From contig CAMNFX010000032.1 of the NCBI GenBank assembly GCA_946537585.1, positions 1 through 10,352 of the forward strand: a DNA stretch of 10,352 bases, given 5' to 3'. The notes under the pieces are model-generated. The model ran no database searches. It worked only from the letters and a program-made list of their open reading frames with translations, and was not told where the DNA came from. Below are positions 1-5,787 of this stretch, piece after piece; positions within the stretch are counted from its first letter, which is position 1, and every line of letters starts with the position of its first letter. Both the position numbers and the translations under genes were made by a program. Origin of the DNA: an uncultured Lachnospiraceae bacterium. Its GTDB lineage: Bacteria; Bacillota; Clostridia; Lachnospirales; Lachnospiraceae.

Positions 1-170
1 CCTTGGCGAATAAACAAACCCCTTTGCCTTTCTGGCAGCTCCACAATAAAGAAAGAAGGACGCGGCGGATGCTGTGTCCTTCTTTCTTTGTTATTGTCTT
101 TCTTTCCGTCCGGTCATCTGCCGGATGTCTTCAGCAACGGAGGCATCCCTGCTTTGTGCAGATCCGGCTG
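1..170. other. Intergenic region at left window edge, no supported gene
   Basis: This stretch lies downstream of the DUF218 gene, whose stop is at 171-173. It holds the strong inverted repeat at 48-89 described separately, and a weaker 5-bp inverted repeat at 109-125 (TCCGG, 7-nt loop, CCGGA) with no T-run behind it. The open frames crossing this region on either strand run antisense to, or out of frame with, the DUF218 gene, lack a good ribosome binding site and resemble no family I know, so I do not call them. A plus-strand frame ends in TAA at 11-13 and could be the tail of a convergent gene to the left, but only four codons are visible. Confidence 0.6.
48..89 (-). terminator. Hairpin terminator for the dipeptidase operon, possibly bidirectional
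   Basis: Positions 48-61 (AAAGAAAGAAGGAC) are the exact reverse complement of 76-89 (GTCCTTCTTTCTTT), giving a perfect 14-bp stem with a 14-nt loop. On the minus strand the descending arm is itself T-rich and is followed by ATTG, so it can act as an intrinsic terminator about 80 nt after the DUF218 stop. On the plus strand the downstream flank (90-107) is also T-rich, and pairing extends through a T-G wobble to 45-92. It could therefore also end transcription arriving from a convergent gene outside the window. The hairpin is seen directly; terminator function is inferred. Confidence 0.75.
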
Positions 171-1382
171 TTACCGTGCAAAGCACAGGAATGTCAGCAC
201 CGTATAGATCGCAAGCATCCCTCCGAAGACGAGGATCTGTTTCCCGCGGTGTTCCGTAAGCAGACCGACAAACTCCCGGACAGAAGCATTCGGCCAGAAA
301 TACCATCTGGTTCTGGCCCCCATTCCGACAGCGCGCATTTTTACGCGTCTGGCATAGAGGCCTCCCCGGAAAACATGGTAATTGGTCGTGGCAAATGCCA
401 CCTTTCCCTCCGGGTTGACCGCCCATATCTTCTCTTTTGAAAATTTCATATTTTCAAAAGTGCTGGTCGACCGGTCCTCCTCTATGATCTTTTTCTCCGG
501 AATTCCCTGTTCCATCAGGTAAGCCTTCATGGAAGCGCTTTCCGATATCACCTCATTCGGTCCCTGTCCGCCGGAAGTCACAAAGATCAGATCCTTTCCC
601 GTCTCCTGCTTCTGCTTTCGGTAAAACGAAAGCGCGCAGTCCACGCGGCCTTTTAAAAGCGGCGTCGGTGTCCCGTCCTTTCGGATGCCGCATCCGAGGA
701 TGATCAGAAAATCCTTATCCCGTTCAGGCTCATACCTGGCGGCAATAATATCCGCCACGATCGCCCCGATCAGCATGCATTCGAAATAAAGATACATGGC
801 TGAGCACAGGTTCAGGCAGAGATTTAAGACCATGTGCCTGTCTTCCCGGCCCGCTATATAATAATCAAACCCAAACAGGCAGAGCGCTCCTGCAACAATC
901 AGAAATGACAGAATGATCCCCAGTATGTTCACCAGCCTGCGTCCCTCATGACGGATCAGGGAGATGTTGGAGACACAAAGAGCGATCGAGAATACAAGTA
1001 AAAAAGGAAATGTCAGAAACAGATAGTTTTTTGCCGAGTTCAGCAGGGCAAAAAGGATCTGTTTTGTTCCGAATGTATCCGGATAGCGGATGATCTGTAC
1101 TGTCAGGTAAAGCTGTGTGATCAGAACAAAGAGCAGAAAAAGCATAAAGCCCATGTAGTAGATCGTATTATAGGAATAGGGATTATAATGGATCTGTCCG
1201 ACGAAGGCCATTGCCAGGATAACCAGTGAGATCACGATATAAACCGAAAAAACAAGAGAAACTCCAAGTGAATGAGTCTCGCCGTCTTTAAGAAGCAGTG
1301 CCAGAATGATCACGGTCACTACAGATATCGCCAGGATATTATAGAGCGCCGGTTTTTTATTTCTCGTATCAAATTTCAGCAT
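171..1382 (-). CDS. Polytopic membrane protein with C-terminal DUF218 (YdcF/SanA/ElyC-like) domain
   Basis: This 403-residue protein has a membrane half and a DUF218 half. Hydrophobic segments lie at about 14-31, 41-62, 75-97, 119-141, 150-172 and 185-212, with one more at about 382-401 near the C-terminus. The DUF218 domain spans about 224-375. It shows the family landmarks LGCGIRKDGTPTPLLKGR (229-246), SGGQG (270-274), EDRSTSTFENMKFS (302-315) and ATTNYHVFRG (331-340). E. coli relatives SanA and ElyC affect envelope integrity and peptidoglycan assembly, and YdcF binds S-adenosylmethionine; the biochemical activity of the membrane-fused Firmicute type is unknown. The ATG start overlaps the end of the phosphatase gene by 14 nt. 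An AAGG lies 4 nt upstream and a stronger AAGGAGG lies 14 nt upstream. It is the last gene of the operon and is followed by the hairpin at 48-89. Family assignment is firm; an envelope role is inferred from the family and from the dipeptidase two genes upstream. Confidence 0.9.
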   Translation of the reverse strand: MLKFDTRNKKPALYNILAISVVTVIILALLLKDGETHSLGVSLVFSVYIVISLVILAMAFVGQIHYNPYSYNTIYYMGFMLFLLFVLITQLYLTVQIIRYPDTFGTKQILFALLNSAKNYLFLTFPFLLVFSIALCVSNISLIRHEGRRLVNILGIILSFLIVAGALCLFGFDYYIAGREDRHMVLNLCLNLCSAMYLYFECMLIGAIVADIIAARYEPERDKDFLIILGCGIRKDGTPTPLLKGRVDCALSFYRKQKQETGKDLIFVTSGGQGPNEVISESASMKAYLMEQGIPEKKIIEEDRSTSTFENMKFSKEKIWAVNPEGKVAFATTNYHVFRGGLYARRVKMRAVGMGARTRWYFWPNASVREFVGLLTEHRGKQILVFGGMLAIYTVLTFLCFAR

Positions 1383-3033
1383 CCGGCCTTACCTGCCCTC
1401 CTTTGTCTTCATCCTCGGGACCTTTATACTTGAGACACATCATAGTGATATCATCAAATTGAGGCGCTTTGCCGACAAATTTTCTGATATCCGCCAGCAC
1501 CCGGCTGAGCACCTTGTCGGCGCTTTTGTCCTTCTCTTTATTCAGCGCCTGCAGCATGCGGTCCGTTCCGAACTGACGGTTGTCCTTATCTGCAGCCTCC
1601 GTCACACCGTCAGTATATACGAAAATGCAGTCTCCTTTTTTCAGCTGCACTTCATAGTCCCTGTATACTATGCCTTCCAGTCCGCCGAGAACCAGTCCGT
1701 GCGGATCCCTGTACAGCTCATACTCTCCTCCTGCACGCATAATGGCCGGATACTCATGTCCTGCATTGGCCGCCTGCAGCCTGCCGCTGGAAAGCTCCAG
1801 GATCCCGAGCCATGTCGTAACGAACATTTCCGCGCGGTTGCTGCTGCAGAGACGATCGTTGACGCGCGTCAGAGCTTCAGCGGGATGTGTGCCATGTTTC
1901 ACCTCCGTACGGATCAGAATATCAGAGACCATCATAAACAAGGCGGCGGGGATACCCTTTCCGGACACATCGGCAATCACCATCGCGAGGTGATCCTCAT
2001 CCACCAGGAAAAAGTCGTAAAAGTCACCGCCTACTTCCCTCGCGGGGTTCATCGAAGCAAAGAGGTCAATGCTTTTTTTCTCCGGGAAAGGCGGAAACAG
2101 ATTCGGCAGCATGCCGCTCTGGATCTTCCTGGCAACATTCAGCTCCGCAGCCATATGTTCTTTCTCCGCCGTGATCCTGGTCAGATTATCCATATAGGTG
2201 CAGACCTGCTCCTCCATACGGTCAACGGCATCGGCAAGGTCTCCGATCTCATCTCTGAACGGGATCTGCTCAGCCAGCTTTTTTTCAGCAGGAATGCTTT
2301 CATCCGCAAAACGGTCCGCTTCCTTTGTGATCTGGAGGACCGGCGCCAGCATGCGCTGATAAATAAATGCGCCCTGTCCGAGGATCACAAGCGCCGACAC
2401 CGCGGCGAGGGCAAGAAGTACATTGCGTACATATCTTATACGCGCAGCATCGAGGACATCCAGCTGTCTCTGAACACACAGGATCGCCTTGGTCTTCCTG
2501 TCGGCGCCCTTCAGCGGGATCATTGCCGTAATGTGTTTATCCGTCTGAATATAACCGGAGTCTCTGACGACCAGCGCCCGTTCCAACCCTTCCTCATACA
2601 TCTGACGGTACTTTTCGCGGTATTCGTCATTCGTCGTTGCCCGGACAAAGCCGAATTCATACTGAGTATAGGGACTCTCATCATTTATGGTCGAAAAAAT
2701 GAACTTGATATGCCCGTAATCCGTCCGATCCGGCTGGATCACGTAAATGAAGGTCACCCCCTGAGAATTGCACAGCCGATTCATGCTGAAATGGACCGCT
2801 TCGTATTCCCCTGTCTTTCCGCCGCTTTCCACAAATCGTTCGATATGATCCGGATTGACCAGTTCGGCAGCGGAATCCGCTGTCCGGAAAGCGCCCTCGA
2901 CATACTGCTCCAGTATTGCCTCTGTAAAGCCCCGATAGCCGATCATACCTATGAAAAGAGACAGCAGAGCCAGCAGCAGAACGACTCCCGCAAGTATTTT
3001 GAATGCCAGACTGTAGCGAAGCTTTCCGATCAT
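1369..3033 (-). CDS. Membrane sensor with HAMP and PP2C/SpoIIE phosphatase domain (RsbU-like)
   Basis: This 554-residue protein is a predicted Mn/Mg-dependent serine/threonine phosphatase of the RsbU/SpoIIE type, which dephosphorylates STAS anti-anti-sigma proteins in partner-switching pathways. It has TM1 at about 11-31, an extracytoplasmic region at about 32-203, TM2 at about 204-224, a HAMP domain at about 225-280, and a helical linker (AAELNVARKIQSGMLP, 295-310) typical of RsbU-like enzymes. The PP2C_SIG domain spans about 328-537. The expected metal-binding acidic residues are all present: D337 and D340 in GGDFYDFF, D355 in IADVSGKG, D475 in YTDGVTEA, and D527/D528 in FDDIT, so the enzyme looks active. 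The extracytoplasmic part (DHIERF at 62-67, then GVTFIYVIQPD at 92-102) has a Cache/PAS-like flavour, which is only an inference. Its ATG overlaps the dipeptidase stop as ATGA with only a weak AAGG in front, which suggests translational coupling. No STAS antagonist or anti-sigma kinase gene is adjacent, so its target lies elsewhere. Confidence 0.93.
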   Translation of the reverse strand: MIGKLRYSLAFKILAGVVLLLALLSLFIGMIGYRGFTEAILEQYVEGAFRTADSAAELVNPDHIERFVESGGKTGEYEAVHFSMNRLCNSQGVTFIYVIQPDRTDYGHIKFIFSTINDESPYTQYEFGFVRATTNDEYREKYRQMYEEGLERALVVRDSGYIQTDKHITAMIPLKGADRKTKAILCVQRQLDVLDAARIRYVRNVLLALAAVSALVILGQGAFIYQRMLAPVLQITKEADRFADESIPAEKKLAEQIPFRDEIGDLADAVDRMEEQVCTYMDNLTRITAEKEHMAAELNVARKIQSGMLPNLFPPFPEKKSIDLFASMNPAREVGGDFYDFFLVDEDHLAMVIADVSGKGIPAALFMMVSDILIRTEVKHGTHPAEALTRVNDRLCSSNRAEMFVTTWLGILELSSGRLQAANAGHEYPAIMRAGGEYELYRDPHGLVLGGLEGIVYRDYEVQLKKGDCIFVYTDGVTEAADKDNRQFGTDRMLQALNKEKDKSADKVLSRVLADIRKFVGKAPQFDDITMMCLKYKGPEDEDKGGQVRPDAEI

Positions 3034-3692
3034 ATGCCTTTTAAAACCTTTGTGGAAACAGGAAATTCAAAATAAGTGTCAGGATAGGGCTCATTGTCGA
3101 GCATAAAATGCCACCATTCACATTCATACGGTCTGAAGCCGTTTCGAACCATCACCTTCTGCAGGAACATGCGGTTCTCAAACTGTTCTTCAGAGATCCC
3201 TCTGTAATCCGGATGGGAAAGCTCGCTGAAATAATCGAACGGTCCGCCCATATCCACTTCCAGTCCGGTCTTCATGTCCAGAAGCGTGAGGTCGATGGCA
3301 CTGCCTCTGCTGTGGCTGGACTGCTTTGCGATGTAGCCTCTGATAAAAAGCTCCTGTTTTTCCAGGTCCGGATAAAAATACGGTTTCATCCTGAGATCCA
3401 GATCCTCTATCCCCCACAGCACAAAATGCCGGACTGCACATGCCGGACGGTAAGCATCAAAGACCTTGATCCGGTACCCCTGCGCGTTCAGCTCCCCTGC
3501 CGCATTCTTCAGGGCTCTCGCCGCCTCCCTGGTAAGGAGGGCACAGGGCTCCTCGTATCCGTCGATCCGCTCCCCGATAAAGTTATAGCTCGAATAATAC
3601 CGGATCTCCTGGATCACAGAAGGAACGTAATCAGCGAGCAGTACAAAACCGGACGCATCCGTCAAAACCTTTTCCCTGTAATCAACTGACAT
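3030..3692 (-). CDS. D-alanyl-D-alanine dipeptidase, VanX/DdpX family (peptidase M15D)
   Basis: This 220-residue protein is close to the usual length of VanX/DdpX enzymes, which are zinc-dependent hydrolases of free D-Ala-D-Ala. The zinc and catalytic residues are in place: H127 and D134 in SSHSRGSAIDLTL, then E192 and H195 in ECEWWHF, with the substrate-stabilising arginine R82 in FDAYRPA. There is no signal peptide or membrane segment, so it is predicted to be cytoplasmic, where it could recycle the dipeptide or lower the pool used for peptidoglycan precursors. It is the first gene of the operon, with AGAGGA 5 nt before the ATG and a promoter at 3717-3745. Its TGA overlaps the start of the phosphatase gene by 4 nt. 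No vanR/S, vanH or D-Ala-D-Lac ligase gene is next to it, so glycopeptide resistance is not supported. Other M15D substrates, such as other D-dipeptides, remain possible. Confidence 0.92.
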   Translation of the reverse strand: MSVDYREKVLTDASGFVLLADYVPSVIQEIRYYSSYNFIGERIDGYEEPCALLTREAARALKNAAGELNAQGYRIKVFDAYRPACAVRHFVLWGIEDLDLRMKPYFYPDLEKQELFIRGYIAKQSSHSRGSAIDLTLLDMKTGLEVDMGGPFDYFSELSHPDYRGISEEQFENRMFLQKVMVRNGFRPYECEWWHFMLDNEPYPDTYFEFPVSTKVLKGI

Positions 3693-3697
3693 TTTCT

Positions 3698-3703
3698 TCC
3701 TCT
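3698..3703 (-). promoter_or_regulatory. Ribosome binding site of the dipeptidase gene
   Basis: AGAGGA on the minus strand lies 5 nt upstream of the ATG at 3692-3690. It fixes the start of the first gene of the operon and fits a short leader of about 18 nt from the predicted promoter. Confidence 0.7.
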
Positions 3704-3716
3704 TTGGTCAAGCATT

Positions 3717-3745
3717 TATATACATCAGCCCCTGCAGGTTCTCAA
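3717..3745 (-). promoter_or_regulatory. Sigma-A-type promoter of the dipeptidase-phosphatase-DUF218 operon
   Basis: Reading the minus strand, a -35 box TTGAGA (3745-3740) and a -10 box TATATA (3722-3717) are separated by exactly 17 nt. The predicted start of transcription near 3710 gives a leader of roughly 18 nt that holds the ribosome binding site. An alternative -10 reading, TATAAA, would give a 19-nt spacer. The -35 box sits inside an inverted repeat (3734-3756), listed separately. The boxes are seen in the sequence; activity is inferred. Confidence 0.65.
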
Positions 3746-3756
3746 TTGAACCGTGC
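3734..3756. repeat. Inverted repeat overlapping the -35 box, possible operator
   Basis: GGTTC (3737-3741) and GAACC (3748-3752) form a 5-bp inverted repeat around a 6-nt centre. GCA (3734-3736) and TGC (3754-3756) extend it by three pairs across one unpaired base at 3753. It covers the -35 box of the dipeptidase promoter, so a bound regulator would block RNA polymerase. It could also fold as a weak hairpin after the ABC permease gene, but it has no T-run and so is a poor terminator. Confidence 0.35.
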
Positions 3757-3799
3757 CCTGCGTCATCTTTTGCTTCTGCAGCTTTCTGCGATGAACGGC

Positions 3800-4762
3800 T
3801 TACCGTTTGTCCCGGTCGATAAACTCAAGCAGTATGACCGAGATCACTGCACAGATCAGTGTGATAATGATCATATGGACCCAGCAGTTCATCAGATTGC
3901 CCGCCGTAAAAAGATATTCCGGGCTCTGGTTATTCTCTCCGGCCGCCCGAAGCACTTCATCGAGCCTGTTCTCTCTCTGGATCCAGTCAAGGACCTCGCC
4001 GATCGGCTTTGTGTCATAAACCTCCATATCCCGGAATTTATAGATCATATTCCAGAGGCCCACCATAGGCCTGGAATTGTAATTCCCGAGTGTACAAAGG
4101 CCTTTGAGGCCCCACTTGGCTATGGTAATGTCCGTGATCTTCACAGCTAAGCCCTGGAGCTGAACGAGCCCTCCGGAGAACAGCAGCTGAAAGATCAGCA
4201 GAAACGGCATTACCGTCATGGCCGTGGTGGTATTTTTCACCAGTGAGGATATGGCAAGAGAAAATACATCCGCCGCATAGGTGATCAGGAAAAGCGTCAG
4301 AGACAGATCCAGAAGGAACGACGAAGTGATCAGCCCCTCCGAAGGCATTTCGATCCGCATCAGGCGGCAGACAAGCAGTATGATCACAGTCTGTGCCGCA
4401 CAGAGAAACATCTGGTAGATCAGATGAGCAGCGATATAAGAGCTGATATGCATACCTGCCCGGTGCTCGCGCTTGATGATCGGTCTTTCACGGCAGACCA
4501 CCTGGATCGAGTTAAAGAAGCCGTTCCATACGCAGGCACAGACGAGAGCAAAGCAGCCCTGGAAAGTTCCCTCCTGTGTTTTAAACAGGTTCGCACCGAC
4601 CGCAAATGTTACAAGACCTGCGATCAGTGCCGCCATGGGGATCACCTTCCAGTCATTCTGGTACCGGAACATGCGGATGAGCTTTCCCAGATAAATGCCG
4701 GTCTGACCGATCCGTCCCCGATATTTTACCTTTTCTTTTCTGTTGGAATTTTCAGCATTCAT
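3800..4762 (-). CDS. ABC-2-type (ABCG-like) transporter permease
   Basis: This 320-residue integral membrane protein is the membrane half of an ABC exporter. Hydrophobic segments lie at about 40-58, 69-89, 109-132, 145-173, 181-205 and 295-313, giving the six spans of ABC2_membrane/ABCG subunits. After the second span it carries a stretch like ABCG C-terminal halves (NSIQVVCRERPIIKREHRAG, about 84-103), the amphipathic connector that contacts the ATPase. A loop of about 90 residues precedes the last span and is probably extracytoplasmic. I chose the ATG at 4762-4760: it follows the ATPase stop by 4 nt and has AAAGGA 11 nt upstream inside the last ATPase codons. A start 24 nt further upstream (4786) would overlap the ATPase gene by 20 nt and has no ribosome binding site. 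The substrate cannot be read from the sequence. It pairs with the ATPase encoded just upstream. Confidence 0.85.
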   Translation of the reverse strand: MNAENSNRKEKVKYRGRIGQTGIYLGKLIRMFRYQNDWKVIPMAALIAGLVTFAVGANLFKTQEGTFQGCFALVCACVWNGFFNSIQVVCRERPIIKREHRAGMHISSYIAAHLIYQMFLCAAQTVIILLVCRLMRIEMPSEGLITSSFLLDLSLTLFLITYAADVFSLAISSLVKNTTTAMTVMPFLLIFQLLFSGGLVQLQGLAVKITDITIAKWGLKGLCTLGNYNSRPMVGLWNMIYKFRDMEVYDTKPIGEVLDWIQRENRLDEVLRAAGENNQSPEYLFTAGNLMNCWVHMIIITLICAVISVILLEFIDRDKR

Positions 4763-4766
4763 CTGT

Positions 4767-5711
4767 TCATGTTTCCTTTGGAGCATCCGATGCGTCCGCA
4801 GCAGGAGTGTCCGCTTCTTTCCTCAGGGCAGCATATTTTTCAATATATTCCTCAGCTCTGCCCTCTCCTCCCTGATCGCGGCCGTTGACGGACATGACGA
4901 TGTCTTCCATACTGGTCTTTCCGAAAAACTCATATGCCTCCGCAGGGGAACCGTAAAAAGCGAGCCGGCCGGTACGTCCGGAATCCCTTGCAAGTACAAT
5001 GACCTTGTCAAAAAGGTCAGCGACCCTGTCAGGAGTATGCGTGATCGTGACCACGATCCTGCCGCGGTCAGCCTCCTCCCGGAGCTTCATAAAAAGCTCT
5101 CTGGCGATCACGCCGTCCAGTCCGGAGTCCGGTTCATCCAGAATAAAGAGCTCCGGATCGGAGATCAGCTCCATGCCGATCGATATCCTCTTTTTCATTC
5201 CGCCGGACTTTTTAGAGACCAGTCCGGTACGACCGGCGCTTAAGCCGAGCGTATCCATGACCTCGTTCACTCTCTTTTTCCTGTCCTCCCGGCTCATATC
5301 AGCCGGAAGTCTGAGTGACGCAGCATCCTCAAGCGTACGTTCCACCGTATCATTCATCCTGAGAAGGACCTGCTGCGGCACAAAGCCGATGCGGTATTTC
5401 ATCTGGTCATACTCTTTATAAATGTCCTGACCGTTCAGAAGCATCTCGGCATCAGCCTTCTCATAGCCGGTAACGGCATTGACAAAGGTCGTTTTGCCGG
5501 ATCCGGACCCGCCAAGGAGCAGTACCAGAGACCCGTTGGGGATCGTCAGCCTGATATCCTTCAGTAGACAGCGCCGCTTCATCAGACTGCTGACGATCTT
5601 TTCTCTGAGACTGATCTTCAGCCCCTCACCCCTCAGATCCGCAGGATCCTGTCCGTTCTCCAATATTTGTGATTTATCGATCCTGGTCAAATTGATCCCC
5701 CGATTTCCCAA
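4767..5711 (-). CDS. ABC transporter ATP-binding protein (ABCG-like half transporter subunit)
   Basis: This 314-residue ATPase carries every motif needed for ATP hydrolysis: Walker A GGSGSGKTT (67-75), Q-loop FVPQQ (110-114), signature KSGGMKKRISIG (168-179), Walker B with D-loop LFILDEPDSGLD (188-199) and the H-loop histidine H225 in TITHTPD. The signature followed by KKRISIGMELI is the form typical of ABCG/WHITE-type ATPases, matching the permease encoded next. The start is a TTG (5711-5709) with AAGGA 10 nt upstream. No ATG occurs in frame before residue 44, too close to the Walker A motif for a complete nucleotide-binding domain, so the TTG is likely real. A second TTG at codon 8 is a weaker alternative. 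The acidic, Ala-rich C-terminal tail (about 277-314) lies beyond the ATPase fold. Many clostridial relatives are fused ATPase-permease proteins, some with FHA domains; here the parts are separate and no FHA domain is present. It has its own promoter at 5759-5787. Confidence 0.9.
   Translation of the reverse strand: MGNRGINLTRIDKSQILENGQDPADLRGEGLKISLREKIVSSLMKRRCLLKDIRLTIPNGSLVLLLGGSGSGKTTFVNAVTGYEKADAEMLLNGQDIYKEYDQMKYRIGFVPQQVLLRMNDTVERTLEDAASLRLPADMSREDRKKRVNEVMDTLGLSAGRTGLVSKKSGGMKKRISIGMELISDPELFILDEPDSGLDGVIARELFMKLREEADRGRIVVTITHTPDRVADLFDKVIVLARDSGRTGRLAFYGSPAEAYEFFGKTSMEDIVMSVNGRDQGGEGRAEEYIEKYAALRKEADTPAADASDAPKET
4774..4779 (-). promoter_or_regulatory. Ribosome binding site supporting the 4762 start of the permease
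   Basis: AAAGGA on the minus strand lies within the last codons of the ATPase gene, 11 nt before the ATG at 4762. The alternative ATG at 4786 is preceded by GACGCATCGG, with no Shine-Dalgarno match. The site therefore favours the shorter permease and suggests translational coupling to the ATPase. Confidence 0.5.
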
Positions 5712-5720
5712 ATCAAAATT

Positions 5721-5726
5721 ATCCTT
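5721..5726 (-). promoter_or_regulatory. Ribosome binding site of the TTG-initiated ATPase gene
   Basis: AAGGAT on the minus strand places AAGGA 10 nt upstream of the TTG at 5711-5709. It is the only purine-rich Shine-Dalgarno match before this gene and supports TTG as the start codon. Confidence 0.5.
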
Positions 5727-5733
5727 AGCCAGA

Positions 5734-5749
5734 TGTTGAGCGCTTGCAT
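5734..5749. promoter_or_regulatory. AGCGCT-centred LacI-family/CcpA-like operator candidate
   Basis: On the minus strand the sequence reads ATGCAAGCGCTCAACA, centred on the perfect palindrome AGCGCT (5739-5744). The left half (TGCAAGCG) fits the left half of catabolite-responsive (cre) sites, but the right half does not, and the outer bases are not symmetric. It lies just downstream of the predicted transcription start of the ABC genes, where a bound repressor would act as a roadblock. Calling it an operator is tentative. Confidence 0.3.
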
Positions 5750-5758
5750 TAATTTTTA

Positions 5759-5787
5759 ATTATAGCACAGGCACCTTTTCAAGGCAA
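5759..5787 (-). promoter_or_regulatory. Extended -10 promoter of the ABC transporter genes
   Basis: On the minus strand a perfect -10 TATAAT (5764-5759) is preceded by TGC, giving an extended TGnTATAAT element. A -35-like TTGCCT (5787-5782, four of six consensus bases) lies 17 nt upstream, inside the last codons of the glucosidase gene. Transcription should start near 5752, leaving a leader of about 41 nt before the TTG codon. This separates the ABC pair from the upstream MATE-GT4-GH13 unit, although no convincing terminator lies between them, so readthrough is possible. Confidence 0.7.

Noticed and set aside
109..125. Second hairpin (TCCGG/CCGGA) after the DUF218 gene as terminator
   Set aside because: The stem is only 5 bp and no T-run follows on the minus strand; the 48-89 hairpin is far better.
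91..426. 111-codon minus-strand frame overlapping the end of the DUF218 gene
   Set aside because: It is in another frame of the same strand as a well supported gene, crosses its stop and has no recognisable motif.
3..440. 145-codon plus-strand frame at the left edge
   Set aside because: It runs through the terminator hairpin and antisense to the DUF218 gene, has no ribosome binding site visible and resembles no family.
1459..3075. 538-codon open frame on the plus strand, antisense to the phosphatase gene
   Set aside because: The minus-strand frame encodes a complete phosphatase with every active-site motif. The plus-strand translation has no recognisable domain and no ribosome binding site, and is a typical shadow of a GC-balanced gene.
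3030..3692. Vancomycin-resistance (van) cluster
   Set aside because: Only a VanX-like dipeptidase is present. There is no vanR/S, vanH, D-Ala-D-Lac ligase, vanY or vanZ gene in the window, and stand-alone VanX/DdpX proteins are common.
5712..5778. Intrinsic terminator between the glucosidase and ABC genes
   Set aside because: The only inverted repeat (ATTAA/TTAAT around 5749-5760) is all A/T and overlaps the -10 region; it is explained by promoter composition.
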